Source of the DNA: Lachnospiraceae bacterium
GTDB taxonomy: Bacteria > Bacillota > Clostridia > Lachnospirales > Lachnospiraceae
Direction of reading: 5' to 3'
Assembly (NCBI GenBank): GCA_017380975.1
Contig: JAFOCX010000018.1
Coordinates: 1 to 7,600, forward strand
DNA length: 7,600 nt
The notes below the pieces were generated by a model. That model searched no databases and was not told the DNA's origin. It saw only the letters and a program-made list of their open reading frames with translations. Of the stretch, positions 6,242 through 7,600 are shown in pieces. Both the position numbers and the translations under genes were made by a program. Positions within the stretch are counted from its first letter, which is position 1; the number at the start of each line of letters is the position of its first letter.

Positions 6242-7357
6242 ATGAAACAAAAGATGATTGCTTTTTTCAAGTCAGAGTTTGTACTCTGTATCGCTGCCGT
6301 TTGCGCAGTTATTTCGATGTTTTTTGTACCGCCCTCTGCGGCTTATCTGGAGTATATTGACCTCCGCACGCTCTGCCTGCTGTTCTGTCTGATGGCTCTT
6401 GTGGCAGGTTTCGGAAAATGTAATGTGTTCCGCCTGCTGGCTCAGACACTGCTTTCCATGCAGAAAAATACCCGTGGACTTTCCGTTGTCCTGATCCTGC
6501 TCCCGTTTTTCAGTTCCATGCTGATCACCAACGATGTGGCGCTCATTACCTTCGTTCCGTTCACACTCCTGGTACTCTCCATGTGCGGACATATGGAGGC
6601 GGCTCCGGTCCTGATCGTTTTCCAGACGATCGCTGCCAACCTGGGAAGTATGGCGACTCCGTTCGGAAATCCGCAGAACCTCTTTCTGTACGCGAATTAC
6701 GAACTTTCTGCAGGCGACTTCTTTGGTACCGTGGTTCCGATCGCTGCCGTAAGTTTTGTATGCCTCTTGATCTGCGGTCTGACACGCAAAAGTGAAGCTG
6801 TCACCGTGAATTTTACCGAAAAAGTGGAGCTGGTACATCCAAAACTCTGCCTGATGTTCGCAGCACTGTTCGTACTGACTCTGCTTTCCGTATTCCATGT
6901 GATTCATTATGCAGTTGTAACGGTCATCGTTGCGATTCTTCTGTTCTTCTTCTCCAAAGATCTTCTTGGTGAAGTTGACTATATGCTCCTGATCACATTC
7001 GTCTGCTTCTTTGTATTTGCAGGCAACATTGGAGTGATCCCGTCCGTAAATGAAGCCCTTTCTGCAGTTATGGAGAAAAATGCGCTGCTGACTTCCATTC
7101 TGGCAAGTCAGGTGATCAGTAATGTACCGGCAGCCGTTCTTCTCTCCGGTTTCACAGAGAACTGGCAGGCACTTTTAGCCGGAACCAACATCGCAGGTCT
7201 TGGTACTCCGATCGCTTCCATGGCCAGCCTGATCTCCCTGAAGCTTTATATGAAATCCGAAGGTGCAAGATCCGGATTCTACATGATGTTCTTTACCGCA
7301 GCCAACGTGATCGGTCTGGTACTTTTAACCGGATTCTATATGGTACTTTGCTCTTAA
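6242..7357 (+). CDS. SLC13/CitMHS-superfamily permease (YbiR/ArsB-like)
   Basis: The product has 371 residues, nearly all hydrophobic, with roughly ten predicted membrane segments. It has the two-repeat design of the ion transporter superfamily: LPFFSSMLITNDVALITF (87-104) with GSMATPFGNPQN (135-146) in the first half, and ASQVISNVPAAVLLSGF (288-304) with AGLGTPIASMASL (318-330) in the second. The paired TND and SNVPA motifs and the TPFGNPQN loop are typical of anion and ion permeases such as CitMHS, ArsB, NhaD and E. coli YbiR. The substrate (dicarboxylate, citrate, oxyanion or sodium-coupled ion) cannot be told. The start at 6242 is set by GGAGA (6230-6234) 7 bases upstream; an in-frame TTG at 6236 is too close to that site. 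The gene follows a structured RNA and terminator and ends in a strong terminator, so it is probably a single-gene unit. Confidence 0.85.
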   Translation: MKQKMIAFFKSEFVLCIAAVCAVISMFFVPPSAAYLEYIDLRTLCLLFCLMALVAGFGKCNVFRLLAQTLLSMQKNTRGLSVVLILLPFFSSMLITNDVALITFVPFTLLVLSMCGHMEAAPVLIVFQTIAANLGSMATPFGNPQNLFLYANYELSAGDFFGTVVPIAAVSFVCLLICGLTRKSEAVTVNFTEKVELVHPKLCLMFAALFVLTLLSVFHVIHYAVVTVIVAILLFFFSKDLLGEVDYMLLITFVCFFVFAGNIGVIPSVNEALSAVMEKNALLTSILASQVISNVPAAVLLSGFTENWQALLAGTNIAGLGTPIASMASLISLKLYMKSEGARSGFYMMFFTAANVIGLVLLTGFYMVLCS

Positions 7358-7366
7358 ATTCATTAT

Positions 7367-7405
7367 GCCGAAGATAGGTTTCCTGTCTTCGGCTTTTTTC
7401 TTTTC
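7367..7405 (+). terminator. Strong intrinsic terminator after the permease
   Basis: GCCGAAGA and TCTTCGGC (7367-7393) form a stem extended by a wobble pair and AGG/CCT around a TTT loop, about 12 pairs, followed by TTTTTTCTTTTC. It begins 9 bases past the permease stop codon and isolates it from the next gene. Confidence 0.92.
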
Positions 7406-7407
7406 AC

Positions 7408-7436
7408 TTGCTTTTCATTCTGTAGAATGGTATAAT
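7408..7436 (+). promoter_or_regulatory. Sigma-A type promoter of the right-edge transporter gene
   Basis: TTGCTT (7408-7413) and a perfect TATAAT (7431-7436) are separated by exactly 17 bases. Transcription should begin near 7443, giving a leader of about 72 bases before the start codon at 7515. Confidence 0.72.
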
Positions 7437-7472
7437 GTTCAATAATTAATATATTTTATTGTTTTTGAACAT
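7435..7472 (+). repeat. Inverted repeat overlapping the -10 box and transcription start
   Basis: ATGTTCAA (7435-7442) and TTGAACAT (7465-7472) are perfect inverted 8-mers separated by 22 bases; an inner CAATAA/TTATTG pair (7440-7445, 7456-7461) offers an alternative pairing. The left arm overlaps the end of the TATAAT, so it could be a repressor operator with two half-sites. Confidence 0.45.
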
Positions 7473-7514
7473 CATAATCTAAAATGTGTTCCAAAATAAG
7501 AAAGAAGGTTCTCT

Positions 7515-7600
7515 ATGAATAGACAAGAATCATTAAAAGATAAAATCGACTGGACCACCGTCGTTGTTCCATTTGCACTCATCGCATTTTTATGTGCAGG
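7515..7600 (+). CDS. Probable BCCT-family transporter, N-terminal fragment
   Basis: Only 28 complete codons are present before the window ends. The fragment starts with a charged segment (MNRQESLKDK) and runs into the first membrane helix, IDWTTVVVPFALIAFLC. A basic cytoplasmic start followed by IDWTTV and VP before the first helix resembles BCCT (betaine/choline/carnitine) transporters of Clostridia, but one helix is little evidence and other transporter families are possible. The ribosome binding site is AAGAAGG (7502-7508), 6 bases before the ATG. A separate promoter and an inverted repeat lie upstream, so it is regulated apart from the permease. Confidence 0.5.
   Translation, partial: MNRQESLKDKIDWTTVVVPFALIAFLCA

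Noticed and set aside
6272..6907. Open frame of 211 codons on the minus strand
   Set aside because: It is antisense to the permease gene, is rich in His, Gln, Glu and Arg as expected for the reverse of a hydrophobic gene, and lacks a ribosome binding site.

Overview
The window looks like a chromosomal segment of a low-to-mid GC Gram-positive anaerobe of the Clostridia, most likely Lachnospiraceae. The evidence is moderate GC, strong GGAGG-type ribosome binding sites, TTGACA/TATAAT-type promoters, U-tract terminators, a YcbB-type response regulator and a YfhO/GtrA pair. I cannot place the genus from sequence alone.

Layout. On the minus strand, from right to left: a PLP-dependent aspartate aminotransferase of the MocR-like/subgroup Ic type (2166-3446) with its own promoter and terminator, then a two-gene unit of a GtrA-family small membrane protein (1595-2008) and a large YfhO-family membrane protein (1-1586, running off the left edge). 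On the plus strand, diverging from the aminotransferase: a histidine kinase (3698-4984) and its response regulator (4987-5832), closely related in architecture to Bacillus GlnK-GlnL. Next comes a 409-base non-coding stretch (5833-6241) with a 10-bp-phased T-rich direct repeat, candidate promoters, a long base-paired RNA and an intrinsic terminator. It is followed by an SLC13/CitMHS-type permease (6242-7357) with a strong terminator, and the first 28 codons of what is probably a BCCT transporter (7515 to the right edge).

How the parts may work together. GtrA and YfhO proteins are known partners in polyprenyl-phosphate-sugar-dependent decoration of cell-surface polymers: GtrA as flippase, YfhO as GT-C transferase. 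The missing polyprenyl-phosphate glycosyltransferase is not in the window. The two-component system belongs to a family that in Bacillus controls glutamine use, and it sits back to back with an aspartate aminotransferase, which suggests an amino-nitrogen theme. The most interesting piece is the region after the response regulator gene. It carries a tandem T-rich repeat with the geometry recalled for GlnL operators, in front of an unrecognised structured RNA and a permease. A weaker T-tract pair occurs at a similar distance upstream of the kinase promoter. This makes an autoregulated two-component system controlling a non-coding RNA and/or a permease leader a reasonable but untested hypothesis.
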